DNA of 64,000 nt from Salinarchaeum sp. Harcht-Bsk1 (GTDB lineage: Archaea > Halobacteriota > Halobacteria > Halobacteriales > Salinarchaeaceae). The translations under genes and the position numbers were made by a program. The notes beneath the pieces are model-generated. The model ran no database searches and had not been told where the DNA came from. It saw only the letters and a list, made by a program, of their open reading frames with translations. The stretch spans positions 310,001-374,000 of the forward strand of contig NC_021313.1 of assembly GCF_000403645.1 (NCBI RefSeq). The letters are read 5' to 3'. Shown in pieces: positions 62,559 to 64,000 of this stretch; within the stretch, counting starts at the first letter, position 1; every line of letters starts with the position of its first letter.

Positions 62559-63809
62559 TTACGCCCAGGTCACGGACACGCTCGCCGATGCGTCCCCCGT
62601 CGAAACCGATACGTCCGAGCCGTTTCGCGGGAGGACGACCCACGCCGTGCCGTCGGCGTTCGTCTCGCCCACGACGGTGCCCTCGACGGCGAGCGTTACG
62701 TTCGACGCTGGTTCTCCACCTTCGGTGACGGTCACGCGTGCGGGGCCGGTGTCGTACGTCGGCCGGACCGAGACGGTCAGATTCCCGGTTTCGTTCGTGC
62801 TGGCGGCGCCCACCGGAAGCGTCTCGTCGAGTGCCATCCGCTGGTACTCCCAGAAGACGTTCTCCGAGACGGCGTCGACGTAGCTACGGAGTGCGCCGTG
62901 TTCGTAATTCAGCGCACCCTCGCCGAGGACGAGATAGAACTGACCGGAGACGCCCTGGCCAACCGACCCGAAGTCGTAGTTGGACCGGTACACCGGGTAC
63001 AGCTCCTCGACCGTGAGATCGGCGACCTCCGTCGGTGAGATGCCGCGCTCGGAACCGCCCACGAGCAGGTCGCTCCGATATGCTTCGCGGTGGTACGTGT
63101 CACCGTCGATCGTCGACAGAACGGTTCCGTTGGCCGACGCGAACGCGTAGAGCCGCTGTGGGGAACTCGAACCCGTCATCGCGTCGCCGACCTGCTGTCG
63201 CACGGGCCCCCGGAGTGCGATGATGTCGCCCCGAAGCGTACCGAGTTCGATCGACGCATCTGACGCCGAGTATACGTCTGCGTGGCCGTCGCTCTGTGGA
63301 TCGATCGGGTCGATGTCGTCTGCCAACCGTTCGAGTTGTCGCGCCTCCTCGTCGATCGCCCGAAGTTCAGCGAGGAACGTCTGTGTGCTCATTCCACCTC
63401 TGAGATACGCTCTCCGTACTTCTTTTTCGCGTGCGTGGAGGCGCTCGATGGATCGGTTCATCCCGCTGACCGTCTCCGCGAGAAGCTGCTGACGTCGGGT
63501 ATCGTTGTCGGCCTGCGCTAGCTGCGCGTCGAGGAGGTACCGATCGTAAGCGCCGTCGAGACGACTTCCCGATCGATCGACCGAGGCGCGAACGTTCGTA
63601 TCGACCACCGTCGTTCCTGATCGCAGATCCCCCGGGAGAACGACGCGTTCGGGAAGCGCGAGATCGCCAGGCGCCGGCTGTGGCTGGACGTCCTGGGCCG
63701 TATCGTTCTGGCCCGCAGACTGGAGTCCAACCGCCCCAGCGCCCGTCACGATCAGTAGCGCTGCGAGGCAAAGTGCGAGGGGTAGGGAGAGCCGAGTGGA
63801 GGGCAGCAT
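62559..63809 (-). CDS. secreted protein with helical module and C-terminal Ig-like domain (DUF7094/DUF7096-like)
   Basis: 416 aa from the second Met (63809), since TATAG on the minus strand (63833-63838) is about 27 nt from it. Signal LPLALCLAALLIVTGAGAVG; a helical module (about 80-170: TRRQQLLAETVSGMNRSIER; LRGGMSTQTFLAELRAIDEE) resembling that of 50263-51627; a middle domain of unknown type (FYLVLGEGALNYEHG); and a final Ig-like segment (GNLTVSVRPTYDTGPARVTV). No lipobox and no clear C-terminal anchor. Exported by Sec, function unknown. Confidence 0.78.
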   Translation of the reverse strand: MLPSTRLSLPLALCLAALLIVTGAGAVGLQSAGQNDTAQDVQPQPAPGDLALPERVVLPGDLRSGTTVVDTNVRASVDRSGSRLDGAYDRYLLDAQLAQADNDTRRQQLLAETVSGMNRSIERLHAREKEVRRAYLRGGMSTQTFLAELRAIDEEARQLERLADDIDPIDPQSDGHADVYSASDASIELGTLRGDIIALRGPVRQQVGDAMTGSSSPQRLYAFASANGTVLSTIDGDTYHREAYRSDLLVGGSERGISPTEVADLTVEELYPVYRSNYDFGSVGQGVSGQFYLVLGEGALNYEHGALRSYVDAVSENVFWEYQRMALDETLPVGAASTNETGNLTVSVRPTYDTGPARVTVTEGGEPASNVTLAVEGTVVGETNADGTAWVVLPRNGSDVSVSTGDASASVSVTWA

Positions 63810-63832
63810 GGTCGGCACGTATGTAGACTCCC

Positions 63833-63838
63833 ACTATA
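63833..63838 (-). promoter_or_regulatory. TATA element for the secreted protein at 62559
   Basis: ctataag on the plus strand (CTTATAG on the minus strand) about 27 nt upstream of 63809. Confidence 0.6.
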
Positions 63839-64000
63839 AGCTAACCGACGGCGAGTCGAAGCGAGGCTCGACCGAACCCGCACAGACTGTTCACGCCAGA
63901 GAGCGGCCACGAGAAGCGTCGAAACCGTTTCAAATGCCCTGAGACGTTTTATCTGGCATAGAAAACATTTTCTCCCCGCATCGTGGAAGCCGTGGTATGC
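63839..64000. other. right edge of window, no gene seen
   Basis: gaaaccgtttcaaatg (63917-63932) and gacgttttatctggcatag (about 63943-63961) look like promoter sequence for a gene beyond the right edge. The first includes an 11-nt gaaac/gtttc palindrome. Confidence 0.4.

Overview
This window comes from a halophilic archaeon of the class Halobacteria. The DNA is GC-rich, the predicted proteins are strongly acidic, and many genes are leaderless with a TATA element about 27 nt upstream of the start codon. Gene content fits: A-type ATP synthase, double-fold histone, halocyanin-type copper protein, Tat-type lipoproteins, Tfx regulator and the RPA3/RPAP3 pair. The genus cannot be fixed from the sequence alone. 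All functional calls rest on reading motifs and remembered family features; no database search was run.

Layout. 0-8.9 kb: end of an acyl-CoA dehydrogenase, PAS histidine kinase, RIO-like kinase, DUF6517 lipoprotein, COG2108 radical SAM enzyme, large secreted beta-propeller protein, an AT-richer orphan, a LURP-one-like protein, a TRAM protein and a Tfx regulator. 8.9-28 kb: glycosyltransferase, S9 peptidase, halocyanin, ABC-2 exporter pair, M28 peptidase, alpha/beta hydrolase, pstS-pstC-pstA without pstB, lipoate-ligase-like protein, endonuclease IV, a second DUF6517 lipoprotein, geranylgeranyl-reductase-type flavoprotein, aldo/keto reductase and small membrane proteins. 28-39.6 kb: tRNA-Arg; an information-processing block (RPA with several OB folds, histone, histone deacetylase, CCA-adding enzyme, tRNA-Asn); sugar dehydrogenase, DUF2891 protein, tRNA-Thr, Trm5 and an atypical SDR. 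39.8-48.7 kb: GH3 glycosidase, rpa3-rpap3, a frameshifted extracellular solute-binding protein, an RHH/coiled-coil protein, a DUF5814 protein, and tRNA-His with a duplicated 3' end next to a Tat-exported protein. 48.7-63.8 kb: the ATP synthase locus atpH-I-K-E-C-F-A-B, with atpD separated by about 4.3 kb, a UbiE/VTE3-like methyltransferase and another secreted helical/Ig protein.

The most unusual region is 49.6-53.2 kb, between atpB and atpD. A secreted protein with a Ser/Asp-rich 51-nt tandem-repeat tail and a second secreted, C-terminally anchored protein form a translationally coupled pair. Opposite them lies a membrane-spanning winged-HTH regulator whose extracytoplasmic domain resembles the second secreted protein. 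The divergent intergenic region holds six CCGTTGC-like half-sites spaced at multiples of about 10 bp, immediately upstream of the TATA box of the secreted pair. This looks like a self-contained membrane-to-DNA signalling module. A related secreted helical/Ig protein lies at the other end of the ATP synthase operon.
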